Assembly: GCA_020692565.1 (NCBI GenBank)
Contig: JAIMKJ010000016.1
Coordinates: 12,575-76,211 of the forward strand
Direction: 5' to 3'
Length of the DNA stretch: 63,637 nucleotides
Origin: Thermomonas sp.
Lineage (GTDB): Bacteria; Pseudomonadota; Gammaproteobacteria; Xanthomonadales; Xanthomonadaceae
Positions 40,675 through 50,080 of this stretch are shown here, piece by piece. Numbering within the stretch: position 1 is the first letter of the stretch; each line of letters opens with the position of its first letter. The notes beneath the pieces were generated by a model, which was not told the origin of the DNA, made no database searches, and saw only the letters and a program-made list of their open reading frames with translations. The position numbers and the translations under genes are program-made.

Positions 40675-42191
40675 CGGCTACCTCGGCAGAGTTCATCGCG
40701 GCGATTCTCAACGATTTTCCAACGCTGCAAATCGAAACCGGACACGATACAACCTGGCATGCTGCGACCGGTCGTTCGCCCAAGGTAACGGCAGTCATCC
40801 GCGTGCACAACGAGGCAGACATCGCTCTTGCGATGTCTGCGGCACGGAAGCACGGATTCCAACTTCACCCGTACAGTTCAGGACGAAATTGGGGCTACGG
40901 TGCCGCTGCAGGCCAACAGCCGCGTGTCATGCTCGACCTGGGATGCATGCAAAAGATATTGGAATTCGACGACACATGCGGTCTCATCACCGTTGAAGCC
41001 GGCGTCAGTCAAGGTCAACTCGCTGAGTTCCTGCGCAGCAATGGCGACCGCTGGATCGTATCGGTCACGGGCTCCAGCCCTCGGTGCAGCGTCGTCTCAA
41101 ACGCTCTCGAACGCGGATTCGGCGCTGCGCCATACATCGATCACTTTTCGGCAGTCCGCGGTTTGAAAGCGATACTTCCAGACGGCACATGTTATAGAGG
41201 AACCGCCGCAGAAGTCGGCGCATGGCAATCCGAAAAGGCCTATCGCTGGGGTGTCGGTCCTTATCTCTACGGCTTGTTCTCCCAATCTCATTTCGGGATC
41301 GTCAGTTCGTTGACTATCGCGCTCTGCCGTCGCCAGACACCATTGCTGATGGCATTCCAGTTCGAAACATCGGCACTCGCCGGCGCCATCAATACCGTCC
41401 AAGAATTGCGGCACGCTTATGGAGAACAACTGACGAACATAAAATTCATCTCCGTCGAGTATGCTGCCGCAATTCGTGGAGACACCCACAACAATAAGCG
41501 TTGGACGGGATTGATCTCTTTGCACGCTCCGTCGAATCTGCATGGGCCGTTGCGTCGAGCAATCTCGCGAGAATTGAAGCGATCGGGGTTCCAAAGCACC
41601 TCTTTCACAACTCGGTCGCTCCGTGCTCTTCAAAAAATAGCATCCATGATTCCAAAACGCTGGGGCGATGCATTGGCATCTTCGCTCGAAAGCGTCGAAA
41701 CACTTTTGCGCTTCATCTCAGGCAACACCAGCAACGATGGCCTAGCGCTAGCTTACGCTGGACAGCTTCCAGCACACAACGCGGATCCGGCCCAAGATAA
41801 CCGGGGCATTCTATGGTACAGCCCGACACTCCGCTTCGACGGTTCATCGGCAGCGGAACTCGGAGATGCCTGCGCTTTGGTATTTCGCAAGCACGGATTT
41901 CCGGCAGCGATCAATTTCACCGCGATCGATAGTCATGCGTTGTGTGGCGTGATGGCTATCCTCTTCGATCCAGAATGCGAACAGGACCGCGCCGAGCGAT
42001 GCTATATGGAACTGCTTGAAACAGGACTCGCTCATGGTTGTCTGCCGTATCGCATCCCTGCATTTTGTCCATCACTACCAGGCGCTTCCGGAGATCGCAA
42101 CGCACTGGCCGCTTTGCTTCGCAAGGCCATTGATCCGGCCGGCATCATTGCGCCACATCGCTTTGAAACAACAACTGCTGGCCAATCATGA
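40671..42191 (+). CDS. FAD-linked oxidase of the VAO/4-cresol dehydrogenase family
   Basis: 506 residues. The FAD-binding type 4 domain has VIRVHNEADIALAMSAARKH (~43-62), LHPYSSGRNWGYGAAAG (~67-83, the P-x-S-x-G-x-x-x-G loop) and VEAGVSQGQLAEFL. The C-terminal cap ends KAIDPAGIIAPHRF, as in VAO-family enzymes (D-P-x-G-I-x-x-P-G-R). Such enzymes oxidise para-alkyl phenols, alcohols or amino-linked groups; the substrate here is unknown. It is translationally coupled to the LuxI/FeeM-like acyltransferase, so the acyl amide product is the natural candidate substrate. No Cys or His in a clear covalent-FAD position was identified. Confidence 0.85.
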   Translation: MTATSAEFIAAILNDFPTLQIETGHDTTWHAATGRSPKVTAVIRVHNEADIALAMSAARKHGFQLHPYSSGRNWGYGAAAGQQPRVMLDLGCMQKILEFDDTCGLITVEAGVSQGQLAEFLRSNGDRWIVSVTGSSPRCSVVSNALERGFGAAPYIDHFSAVRGLKAILPDGTCYRGTAAEVGAWQSEKAYRWGVGPYLYGLFSQSHFGIVSSLTIALCRRQTPLLMAFQFETSALAGAINTVQELRHAYGEQLTNIKFISVEYAAAIRGDTHNNKRWTGLISLHAPSNLHGPLRRAISRELKRSGFQSTSFTTRSLRALQKIASMIPKRWGDALASSLESVETLLRFISGNTSNDGLALAYAGQLPAHNADPAQDNRGILWYSPTLRFDGSSAAELGDACALVFRKHGFPAAINFTAIDSHALCGVMAILFDPECEQDRAERCYMELLETGLAHGCLPYRIPAFCPSLPGASGDRNALAALLRKAIDPAGIIAPHRFETTTAGQS

Positions 42192-42295
42192 ATCATCACG
42201 CAGCGGCAGCATGCTTGGCGAGATGCCACGACTGAAACTGCAAGGCCCTATCGACAACTTCTTCAGAGGCTTGACTATCTGTCAAAGCGCTGAAC
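42192..42295 (+). other. Short stretch left of the IS3 element
   Basis: A plus-strand frame from ATG 42211 (MLGEMPRLKLQGPIDNFFRG) runs to 42300, into the insertion sequence end. It could be the first codons of a cluster gene cut by the insertion, but there is no family match. Confidence 0.3.
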
Positions 42296-42332
42296 GGTAA
42301 TCCCCGCGCTTTTAACGGTCGTCAAAAGTGGG

Positions 42333-43163
42333 CTATGCGGCTAGCGCCAGTTTTTGCATCGGCGTGATACCGCCAAGTGCCATGTTCGGGCGCTCATGGT
42401 TGTATGTCCAGAGCCAGCGCGTCGCCGAGTCCTGGACCTGTTCGATCGATTCGAACAACTGCTGATTCAGCCAGCCGTAGCGAACCGTCCGGTTGTAGCG
42501 TTCCACATAGGCGTTCTGTTGCGGCTTGCCTGGCTGGATATGTTCGATCCGGATGCCTCGCTTCTCGGCCCACGCCAACAGCGCATGACTGATGTACTCC
42601 GGGCCGTTGTCGCAACGGATCACCTTCGGCTTGCCCCGCCATTGGATGATCTGTTCCAGCGACCGGATCACCCGTACCGACGGCAACGACAGATCGACTT
42701 CGATCCCCAAGCCTTGGCGGTTGAAGTCGTCCAGCACGTTGAACAGCCGGAAGCGGCGGCCATCGCTCAGCGCGTCGTGCATGAAGTCCATCGACCACAC
42801 CTCGTTGATCCTCGCCGGTACCGACAGGGGCTCCGGCACCTCCCGCACAAGACGCTTCTTCGGTTTGATCCGCAGGTTCAACTCCAGCTCCCGGTAGATC
42901 CGGTACACCCGCTTGTGGTTCCAGCCGAACCGCTTCACGTTGCGCAAATACAGGAAACACAGGCCGAATCCCCAATCCCGGAAGGCCGTCGTCAACCGCA
43001 TCAGCCAGTCGGCAATCAGCGCATCCTCGTCCAAACGCTTCGGCGCATACCGATACGCCGTCTCGCTCAGGGCGAACGTCACGCACGCATGCCGGATGCT
43101 GGTCCGACCGCCCTGAACCACCGCTTGGGCCATCCCGCGCCGCTGGGATGGCCTCACCACTTT
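42333..43163 (-). CDS. IS3-family transposase OrfB (DDE domain)
   Basis: About 275 residues in the -1 frame relative to orfA, entered by frameshift near 43160. Its first residues are [20 protein letters not shown]. The HTH_21 region has [18 protein letters not shown]. The catalytic triad is in [37 protein letters not shown] and [18 protein letters not shown]. The end is [20 protein letters not shown]. All catalytic residues are intact, so the element may be active. A longer frame to 43457 exists, but its first part is a shadow of orfA. Confidence 0.9.
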   Translation of the reverse strand, partial: KVVRPSQRRGMAQAVVQGGRTSIRHACVTFALSETAYRYAPKRLDEDALIADWLMRLTTAFRDWGFGLCFLYLRNVKRFGWNHKRVYRIYRELELNLRIKPKKRLVREVPEPLSVPARINEVWSMDFMHDALSDGRRFRLFNVLDDFNRQGLGIEVDLSLPSVRVIRSLEQIIQWRGKPKVIRCDNGPEYISHALLAWAEKRGIRIEHIQPGKPQQNAYVERYNRTVRYGWLNQQLFESIEQVQDSATRWLWTYNHERPNMALGGITPMQKLALAA

Positions 43164-43420
43164 TTTGCCAATGCCTCCTTCAGCAGGTCGGCGCTGAGCT
43201 GGGCCTCGGCGTACATCTTCTTCAGACGCCGGTTCTCGTCCTGCAGCTCCTTGAGCTGGGACATCATCGATGCGTCCATTCCGCCGAACTTGCTGCGCCA
43301 CTTGTAGAAGCAGGCCGAGCTGATGCCATGTTCCCGGCACAGCTCCGGGACCGGGCTGCCGGCCTCGGCCTGCTTGAGAATCGCCAGGATCTGGCTGTCG
43401 GTAAAGCGTGATGTCTTCAT
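43154..43420 (-). CDS. IS3-family OrfA (HTH protein)
   Basis: 88 residues. [20 protein letters not shown] and [18 protein letters not shown] form the HTH_Tnp_1 domain. [20 protein letters not shown] is the leucine-zipper part. It ends with EALAKKW at the frameshift site. Good ribosome-binding site (GAGGA) upstream. It binds the IS ends and forms the transposase with OrfB by -1 frameshift. Confidence 0.93.
   Translation of the reverse strand: MKTSRFTDSQILAILKQAEAGSPVPELCREHGISSACFYKWRSKFGGMDASMMSQLKELQDENRRLKKMYAEAQLSADLLKEALAKKW
43160..43166 (-). promoter_or_regulatory. Programmed -1 frameshift site of the IS3 element
   Basis: The heptamer A AAA AAG lies in the correct phase (GCA AAA AAG TGG TGA). 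The -1 frame continues as [11 protein letters not shown] into OrfB. This is the canonical slip sequence of IS3-family elements. Confidence 0.85.
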
Positions 43421-43490
43421 GGAATCCTCCTCGGATCAGACTACGAGAAAATTCCACTTTTGAATCCGGTTAATTTGCGGGGGGATTACC

Positions 43491-43700
43491 CTCTAATCGA
43501 ATCACATTGAAGTGATTCCACGGCAGCAAAGATTCATCAATTTCGACAGAAGAAGAAGACGCGTTCTCCAAAGATACCGAAAGGACCGCAGGCTTATCGC
43601 ATGTAACGCGCGCATCGACTTTCAAGACATCACCTGCCACAGCGGGAAGCATGAAAAATGCTGACGCAGTGATCGCAATAAATATTTTTAGATTCTGCAT
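43491..43700 (-). pseudogene. Secreted protein gene truncated by the IS3 element
   Basis: The first 70 codons remain. The signal peptide is MQNLKIFIAITASAFFMLPA, followed by GDVLKVDARVTCDKPAVLSV and SLENASSSSVEIDESLLPWN, a beta-sandwich-like sequence. The insertion end follows at 43490 and the frame then stops in the element. It starts 10 bp after the stop of the HEMSH-containing gene, so it may have been the immunity partner of that protein. No homologue is recognised. Confidence 0.6.
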
Positions 43701-43709
43701 GTTATGCCC

Positions 43710-44243
43710 TCAGTGATCCCAGCAAGTTCCGTCTTTCAATCCTGGTATAGAGCCGCGAGTTATCTGTCGAATCCTCTCGACAACAGCAGCCTTACATTTC
43801 TCATCGCACCGTCCATTCATAGACTTCAACTTAGCCATCAGACAATATAGCTCCGCTGTGTGTGCTCGGAATTCACTGTTTACAAGCTCGCTATACCCAC
43901 CACTCTCGGGAGCATCATTTGGAAACGTCACTGCCATTGGATTGGTGCCGATCAGCCAATGAAGTGGTCCTTTTTTACAAAGCCCTGGGCTTGAGCGATT
44001 AGCGTCAGCGACATGCGACATTTCATGCGCGCTCAGACAATCCATGATCTCTTTACAGTCAGAGAATCTCTTTGGAATTTTGTCGTAATTGTAGTAAGGG
44101 GCAATTACACCATCAACACAATAAATACTTCCCGCCGGCCTCGCGCTTTCTGGCGGCAATGGCACAAGGTAAGCAGTACGACTCTGCGCGCAATGATCGA
44201 AGCCCAGCCATACGCTTCCAAACCAGTTGTCATCCGCGTGCAA
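43710..44243 (-). CDS. Orphan metalloprotease-like protein of the RHS locus (possible displaced toxin tip)
   Basis: 177 codons open after a TGA at 44247-44249. The only early start is TTG 44243 without a ribosome-binding site. The sequence carries DCLSAHEMSHVADANR (HExxH, ~96-100), CxxK repeats and six or more Cys (SDCKEIMDC, PGLCKKGPLHW, GRCDEKCKAAV). This suggests a disulfide-rich zinc protease or toxin domain. ESGGYSELVNSEFRAHTAEL may hold the third ligand. Low GC and a missing start fit a detached C-terminal tip of an older RHS protein. The function is inferred from the motif only. Confidence 0.5.
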   Translation of the reverse strand: MHADDNWFGSVWLGFDHCAQSRTAYLVPLPPESARPAGSIYCVDGVIAPYYNYDKIPKRFSDCKEIMDCLSAHEMSHVADANRSSPGLCKKGPLHWLIGTNPMAVTFPNDAPESGGYSELVNSEFRAHTAELYCLMAKLKSMNGRCDEKCKAAVVERIRQITRGSIPGLKDGTCWDH

Positions 44244-44285
44244 TCGTCATACGGTGGGCATAAAGCCCACCCTGCGGTCTTTCTG

Positions 44286-44660
44286 TCACTTGACACGAAA
44301 TGTCGCAAGGTATTTCAAATCAGAATCGTCAAAATAGTAGCAATAGATTGCTCCTAGAACCAAGTCTGCAGATACCGTGTAGCAGACCTCCCAATATTTC
44401 TTGCCACGTAGTTTTTCATAAACCGCCTTGTCAAAACCTGTCATTTCGTCGTTTAATTTCACCATGCTCTGCCGGCCATCCCGCATACGAATAACCGAAG
44501 TAATTGAGTATGATGAAAAATCAACCGAGTCTTTTTTTGCAAATTCCAAAGACCTAACTACTGCATCAACAGCTCTTTGCTTTGGCTCGTGGCGCGCAGT
44601 ATCGCAACCAATCAGGACGCAGGTGACCAATGCAATTCCGAGAAAAAAACGCCTATTCAT
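44286..44660 (-). CDS. Small lipoprotein, probable RHS-linked immunity protein
   Basis: 124 residues from ATG 44660, whose first bases overlap the stop of the RHS gene (ATGA). A signal peptide with lipobox FFLGIALVTCVLIGCD (~4-19) anchors it in the periplasm. The rest is a small beta-rich domain (SVDFSSYSITSVIRMRDGRQ, GKKYWEVCYTVSADLVLGAI, YYFDDSDLKYLATFRVK). Tight coupling to the RHS gene and the small size are typical of immunity proteins that protect the producer from the RHS C-terminal domain. No family assignment is made. Confidence 0.65.
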   Translation of the reverse strand: MNRRFFLGIALVTCVLIGCDTARHEPKQRAVDAVVRSLEFAKKDSVDFSSYSITSVIRMRDGRQSMVKLNDEMTGFDKAVYEKLRGKKYWEVCYTVSADLVLGAIYCYYFDDSDLKYLATFRVK

Positions 44661-47600
44661 TTCAATCTCCCAATTCTCGCGGGGGTAGGGCCGTGTGCAC
44701 GATACCCAACTAACCATCCATTGGGGGTTCCCAAGAAACCCATATATTCTGGGTCGCCCACGATATCAGCGGCTCTATTGGTCACACCAACGTCTCCTTC
44801 ACCATTTGGAAGGTCGCTGAAAATTTCAGAAAACATTCCATCGGGCGCTCCATGCGTATGCCATAGCCCCGCTGATGTCGAACATGCTGGACAACCCTTG
44901 GCAAAAGCATCGCATGTTGTTGCGGTGCCATAATTACGGTCACCTATGAAAATCGTTCCGGTTTGATTGTCCCGACATAGCTCCCCACAGACTTCGATAT
45001 TTTTATTACGCGACCACAAATAAACTGACGCTAGCATTGTTCGCGCAGCTTCTTTCCTACTATCAAATCTTCTCTTATCAGGCGCGCACAATTCGCACGA
45101 ATTAGGTGTATTGAATACGCCAACACCGCTTTCTGGGCTAAGTCCCAGCCTGTCCATTGAAATGTTTGGCCGGCTTTCAGCGTAATCATAAGTAGCGAGG
45201 CCACCATTCAATCCAATCGGATCGCTCTCAACATACCTACCCGCATCTGGATCGTAATCCCGGAAGTAGTTGTAATTCAACCCGCTCACACTGTCATAAC
45301 GCTGACCCGGAAACCGCATATTGAACACGAATTGGTTTGCATCGCCGTCGGGGTCCTGGTTCGGGGAGGTGGTGCCAAACGCTTCGCCCTGCAGATCCCA
45401 GTTCCATACCGCTGTGCCGTTTGTGCCGCGCGTCGGGTCAACGACCACTCTTGGCGTACCCAAGGCATCCGGCTCGATGTAATGCAGCTTTTGCGCGGTA
45501 GTTGCACCTACCAGCACACCAACCGGCAGATCATTCATCCAGATCACCTGCTGCGATGGTGTGCCGGTATTGTCGTAGTCACCGAGCCATCGGCCACTCT
45601 CATCGTAGAGGCTGTAGATGTTCGTGGTGCCGATGTGTTTACGGACCTGCTCACCACGACCGTTGTACTCATAGTTCATCTGGACCGTGCTGCCGGATTT
45701 GACTTGACTCATCCGGTTCATATCGTTGTACACGTAGGTCTTCGCAGTGCCGATCGTTTGTGTATTGCCGGTGGCGTCGTAGGTACGGCCCGTCGTGCCG
45801 ACACTGCTTAGCCGATGATTCGTGGCTGGGTACGTGTAGGCCGTCGTGACCGCGCCAATGGTCGCACTCGTTCGATTGCCGGTCTTGTCGTAAGCGTAAG
45901 CCTGCAACACGTCGTTCGTGCTGCCATCCCGGGTCTCGGTCAGGCGATTCAGATTGTCATAACCGAAGACGCGCTTCGGCGGGTCGCTCTGGTTCGCAGC
46001 CCTGACTTTCTTGAGATTGCCGACCTCATCGAACTGATAACCGATGTCTATGCCGCCACTGGCCGTCACCTGCACATAGCCTGGCTGATAATTCTTGTTG
46101 AATCCGCGCTGCATCACCCGCGAACCGGCACCGCTGCCGTACGTCCATTGCTGCACTGGGCCGAACGGATAGTGACTCGCCCCGGTCAACAGCACTTGGC
46201 GAATACCGCCCGCAGACTTCACGCCGATTTCGATGATGCGTCCCTGCGCATCATAAAGATAGTCTGCCTCAGCCAGATCGGGGTAGATGATTTTTTGCAG
46301 GCGCCCACTCGTCTCATAGATGTATCGCAGGATAAAAACGATGCCATTGGTGGTCTGCACCTTTCGCACCAACTGGCCAAAGCGGTCGTAGCAATATACG
46401 GTCGATCCACTCTGATCGTCGTACCTGGTCAATCTGCCGGCGGAGAACGTTTCTCCCGTCGCGCATGCCGCTTGCACGGTATCGTAGGTAAAAGCGGTGT
46501 TGAGGCTGCTTGTCGTATAAGAAACGGATTTCAAACGATTCAGTGCATCGTAAGCATAGGTCGAAGCCTCGTTGCGGGCATCCTCCTGTGTCTTGAGATT
46601 ACCGGCGCTGTCGTAGGTGTACGTGGTATCGCCCGTATCCGGACTGTTCAAGAAGGTCAGCTCGCTGAAACCGTTGTAGGTGTAGAACGTATCGAGCAGC
46701 TTGGGATCGTTGACCTGAATAGTGTTGTCGAGCACATCATAGGTGTACTTCGTTTCGGCTGCGATGCCACCCATGTCCTGCAATGAACGACTGAGACGGC
46801 CAAGCGGATCGTGGTCGCTGTCCGCGACACGCGTCAGACCATCGGTGACCTGATCGAGATTGCCGCTCGGATCATAAGTGAAGCTTGTAATGACCGGCGT
46901 GAGAATTGCGGCATCCGGATGTACAGTCTCTACCGTTTCCAGTTGGCCGAGTGTGTTGTAGGTCCGCGACAACGTACGCTGCGGCACACCAGCGCTGTCT
47001 TTGGTATCTTCTTGCTTGCGCTCGCCAGCCGCATTCAATGTGTACGTGATGCTGTTGCCGGCATTATCCGTGATGCCAATGAGGCGATGCGCGCCGTCGT
47101 ACGTATGCGCTGTGAATGCGCCATCCGGCTGCGTCACTTTCTTCACCATCCCGGCAGGCCAGTATTCGATCCGGGTGATCTGGTCATCGGTCTCGACCGA
47201 ATCGTCTGCGCCGCGCAGTTTGCGCGCGGTCATGCGTCCGCGGGCGTCATACACGAATTCGCTTGTGACGCCATTCACATCAGTGATCGAAATGGCGCGC
47301 CCGGCGTCATCGTATTCGTTGATCCATACTGTTTGGCCAAGCGCATTGGTCACCGACGCCAGATCACCCTTCCGGAAATAGCAATGGCTGATGCCCGGCA
47401 CGCAGCCGGGCGGATCGTACATGTAGTACGTATAGGTGGTGACATCGGGAATGTTGATATCGGCGCTGGGACGCTCGACCGATTTCAGCAGGCCCACATA
47501 CGGGCAGGCGTTGGCGGTCACATCAGACTGCTCGCAATAGGCGTAGCTTACTAGGCGGGTTTTATTCGGGGTGATCGATGGATCGGTTGCCTTCACTGTC

Positions 47601-49606
47601 TGCACTTGATTACGTGCGTTGTATGTCCAAGTGGTCTTGGCCTTGAGCGTTCCACCAGCATCGAAGGTGCGACGCTCGGTCACGAGATGACTCACCGGGT
47701 CGCGCGTTGTTTCCTGCCTGCGCTGTTCTGGCTCACCGAATGCTTCCACCATCGCGGACAGATAGCCCGATCCGGCAGCATATTCGTACTTGGTGACATA
47801 ACCGCGCTGGTCGGTGCGGCTGGTCAGCTGACCCGTTGTCGGATCGTAGCTTGCGAACGTGGTTCCGCCCGGGTCACTCGTCGCTGTTACATGTCGATAC
47901 AAGCCCGTATCGAGCGTGTATGTACGGGTCGCCCCATTCGCGCTGAGAATCGTGGCCTGGGTATCGCTCGGGTAGGTCGCGGTCGTCACTTCGTTGGGCG
48001 AGCCAAGCATGGTGCTGGACGTGACTCGCCCTTTTGCATCGTAGGCAAACGTAGCGTATCGCTGCATCGACTCGTCGACGATACCGGTGAGGTGATGCAC
48101 GAACTTCGGATCGACGAGCCCTGTCTCGTGATACAGATACGAACGGATTCCATTGCCGTCATCGACGGTGGTCAGGTTCAGATCGGCGTCATAGCCATAA
48201 TTGACCACGAGGCCATCGGGTTTGATGATCCGCTCCAGCAGATTGTTCGCATATTCGAATTGCAATTGCCGACCTTGGGCATCCGTCACCGCACTCAGCA
48301 GGCCATTCGTATAGGTCAGTACAACATCGTTCTGGGGACGGTTCGGAATACGCATCCCGATCAACCGGCCATCCGCATCGAACTCGCGCAATTCGCCATC
48401 AGGCATACGTAGCCGCCACACTACCGCGCCATCACTGACCGCATCGATCACGCGATCCGTCGAATTCTCGCCGCGATAGCGCCCACCGCCGATATCGGTA
48501 TAGGACTCGAAGTAGCCTTGGCCGTCGACCACCCCGACGGTCGGGAAACCAGCGATGCCCGATACTCGATCGCTGTACGTGTGTGTCCAGTTCAGTGCAA
48601 ACGCAGGGTTCGTGCGGAACTGGCCCAGCGAATGGTAATACCGGGTGAAAGGTCGCCCGGCAAAGTTGAAATCCGACTCCTGGCGCGCCTTTTCTCCCGT
48701 CGCTGGATAGATCGGATTCGGGCTGCCGGCACAACTGGCGCACTGCTTCAATGGGCCCAGAATCGGAGCGATATCTTCGTTGCTCGGCAGACACCACAGG
48801 CCATCGGCCGACGCGCCATTGGTGGCTTCCGACAAAAAGCCATCAACACACAGAAAAGTCGTGTGTCTCTTGACCCGCCACGTGATCGATTGTGCGACCG
48901 GCGTGCTGTCCGGGCAGCTGGCGTCGGTGCGATAGGTCCGATAGAGAGTGTCGTAGCCATTGCCCAAGCGGATCAAGCCGCGCCGCGGGTTCGCTGAATC
49001 ACGGTCGATTATCGATACGGGTTCCGCGGAATTGTCCTCTGTCAGTGTCGTGCCAAGGATCCTGCAGCCGGCCAGATCCGTTGCCGACAGCCGCTCCTCC
49101 GCTTTCGTCAGCAGGTTGACTTCGCTGTCGCACCAGTCCGTGTAAGGAGAATTCGGGTCTTGCGCTGCCGGCGTACAACCGAAGCCGCCGTTGCCCGCCG
49201 CTGTCGTCAGCTGCGCCGCATACATCGTGTATGTCGTAGCCGGTGCGCGATGTCTTGCCTGATAGTGAAAGTTTGCCTGCACGTTGTTGCGATTGGTCGC
49301 AAACAACAGCGTGCCGAGTTCCGTCCTTTCCAGATACGCCGCCACCGTCTGGAAGTACGGGTCGGCCCGCATCGTGATCTCTGCATCCTGCAGCGTGTCA
49401 CTGCATATCGCACTCAATGTAGTACGGCTTATATAACAAAACTTGGTCGGGTCGATGCCTTGCGCGGATGCCGAACCGGTCATGGCGACCCATGCACAGA
49501 TGACGACCGCCACTTTGCTGAGCCACTGCAGCCATTGCCTTTGAAAGCGATGTGCGAGAAATGTGAAGCAGGAAGAGCCTTGAAGCGGCGGTGCGCACTG
49601 CGGCAT
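44657..49606 (-). CDS. RHS-repeat polymorphic toxin-like protein with DUF4329-type C-terminus
   Basis: 1649 residues from ATG 49606, chosen because AAGGA lies 7-8 nt upstream; the frame opens earlier only with TTG. The signal-like segment is WLSKVAVVICAWVAMTGSAS. The N-terminal part is Cys-rich and then shows the DUF6531 pattern (NPIYPATGEKARQESDFNFA). From ~400 to ~1450 there are many RHS/YD repeats (YxYDxxGRL type) forming the shell. The RHS core ends with YYRDYDPDAGRYVESDPIGL-like NYFRDYDPDAGRYVESDPIG near 1505. The variable tip has LWHTHGAPDGMFSEIFSDLP and YMGFLGTPNGW, matching DUF4329 (His/Asp). The tip is released as effector. Confidence 0.9.
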   Translation of the reverse strand: MPQCAPPLQGSSCFTFLAHRFQRQWLQWLSKVAVVICAWVAMTGSASAQGIDPTKFCYISRTTLSAICSDTLQDAEITMRADPYFQTVAAYLERTELGTLLFATNRNNVQANFHYQARHRAPATTYTMYAAQLTTAAGNGGFGCTPAAQDPNSPYTDWCDSEVNLLTKAEERLSATDLAGCRILGTTLTEDNSAEPVSIIDRDSANPRRGLIRLGNGYDTLYRTYRTDASCPDSTPVAQSITWRVKRHTTFLCVDGFLSEATNGASADGLWCLPSNEDIAPILGPLKQCASCAGSPNPIYPATGEKARQESDFNFAGRPFTRYYHSLGQFRTNPAFALNWTHTYSDRVSGIAGFPTVGVVDGQGYFESYTDIGGGRYRGENSTDRVIDAVSDGAVVWRLRMPDGELREFDADGRLIGMRIPNRPQNDVVLTYTNGLLSAVTDAQGRQLQFEYANNLLERIIKPDGLVVNYGYDADLNLTTVDDGNGIRSYLYHETGLVDPKFVHHLTGIVDESMQRYATFAYDAKGRVTSSTMLGSPNEVTTATYPSDTQATILSANGATRTYTLDTGLYRHVTATSDPGGTTFASYDPTTGQLTSRTDQRGYVTKYEYAAGSGYLSAMVEAFGEPEQRRQETTRDPVSHLVTERRTFDAGGTLKAKTTWTYNARNQVQTVKATDPSITPNKTRLVSYAYCEQSDVTANACPYVGLLKSVERPSADINIPDVTTYTYYMYDPPGCVPGISHCYFRKGDLASVTNALGQTVWINEYDDAGRAISITDVNGVTSEFVYDARGRMTARKLRGADDSVETDDQITRIEYWPAGMVKKVTQPDGAFTAHTYDGAHRLIGITDNAGNSITYTLNAAGERKQEDTKDSAGVPQRTLSRTYNTLGQLETVETVHPDAAILTPVITSFTYDPSGNLDQVTDGLTRVADSDHDPLGRLSRSLQDMGGIAAETKYTYDVLDNTIQVNDPKLLDTFYTYNGFSELTFLNSPDTGDTTYTYDSAGNLKTQEDARNEASTYAYDALNRLKSVSYTTSSLNTAFTYDTVQAACATGETFSAGRLTRYDDQSGSTVYCYDRFGQLVRKVQTTNGIVFILRYIYETSGRLQKIIYPDLAEADYLYDAQGRIIEIGVKSAGGIRQVLLTGASHYPFGPVQQWTYGSGAGSRVMQRGFNKNYQPGYVQVTASGGIDIGYQFDEVGNLKKVRAANQSDPPKRVFGYDNLNRLTETRDGSTNDVLQAYAYDKTGNRTSATIGAVTTAYTYPATNHRLSSVGTTGRTYDATGNTQTIGTAKTYVYNDMNRMSQVKSGSTVQMNYEYNGRGEQVRKHIGTTNIYSLYDESGRWLGDYDNTGTPSQQVIWMNDLPVGVLVGATTAQKLHYIEPDALGTPRVVVDPTRGTNGTAVWNWDLQGEAFGTTSPNQDPDGDANQFVFNMRFPGQRYDSVSGLNYNYFRDYDPDAGRYVESDPIGLNGGLATYDYAESRPNISMDRLGLSPESGVGVFNTPNSCELCAPDKRRFDSRKEAARTMLASVYLWSRNKNIEVCGELCRDNQTGTIFIGDRNYGTATTCDAFAKGCPACSTSAGLWHTHGAPDGMFSEIFSDLPNGEGDVGVTNRAADIVGDPEYMGFLGTPNGWLVGYRAHGPTPARIGRLK

Positions 49607-50080
49607 GTCGGCATCCTTAATGTTTTTGGAAACTGAGAATCTCAAGCCCTGAGTTCATTGGGCCACACCGCTCGTCCTATAAGCCACAAAAGCCTCGTCC
49701 AGTTGGCACCCGATGTCAATCACAATTTTTACTTTCAATAGAGTGACGCTTTTTGACGATGCCGACTCGCTGAATCGTAGGAGCCGGTGACCACACAGGG
49801 CGCTCGCAAGCGGGCTTGCCGTCAGCGCAGACAAACCCCGCACGACGGCAAGGAAAGGAGGAAGGGCGATGCTTCGCCATGACTGTCTCCTTGAATGTGC
49901 TTCATGAAGAGTGGCATGCGCGGACTGGGCGGCAGGCCGCCCTTCCGTCGACGCGGGACTGCCTGCTACCTGATCCTGCAGGCGATTGGACGGTAGCACC
50001 GCGGATCGGTGCTTCGCCTTGGCGCAGGTCCGGAATCGGGGCGATGCCGGCATGCAGCGACAAGCGGCCATTCGCGCCCC

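Larger units (their letters stand above)
42296..43490 (-). mobile_element. IS3-family (IS407-like group) insertion sequence
   Basis: About 1.2 kb with orfA and orfB joined by an A6G slip site. Ends are imperfect inverted repeats: GGTAATCCCC...GTCAAAAGTGG at 42296 and, inverted, GGTAATCCCC...TTCAAAAGTGG from 43490. No 3-4 bp target duplication is visible (AAC versus CTC beside the ends). The right end cuts a minus-strand gene (43491-43700) and the rest of that gene is absent from the left side. Confidence 0.85.
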
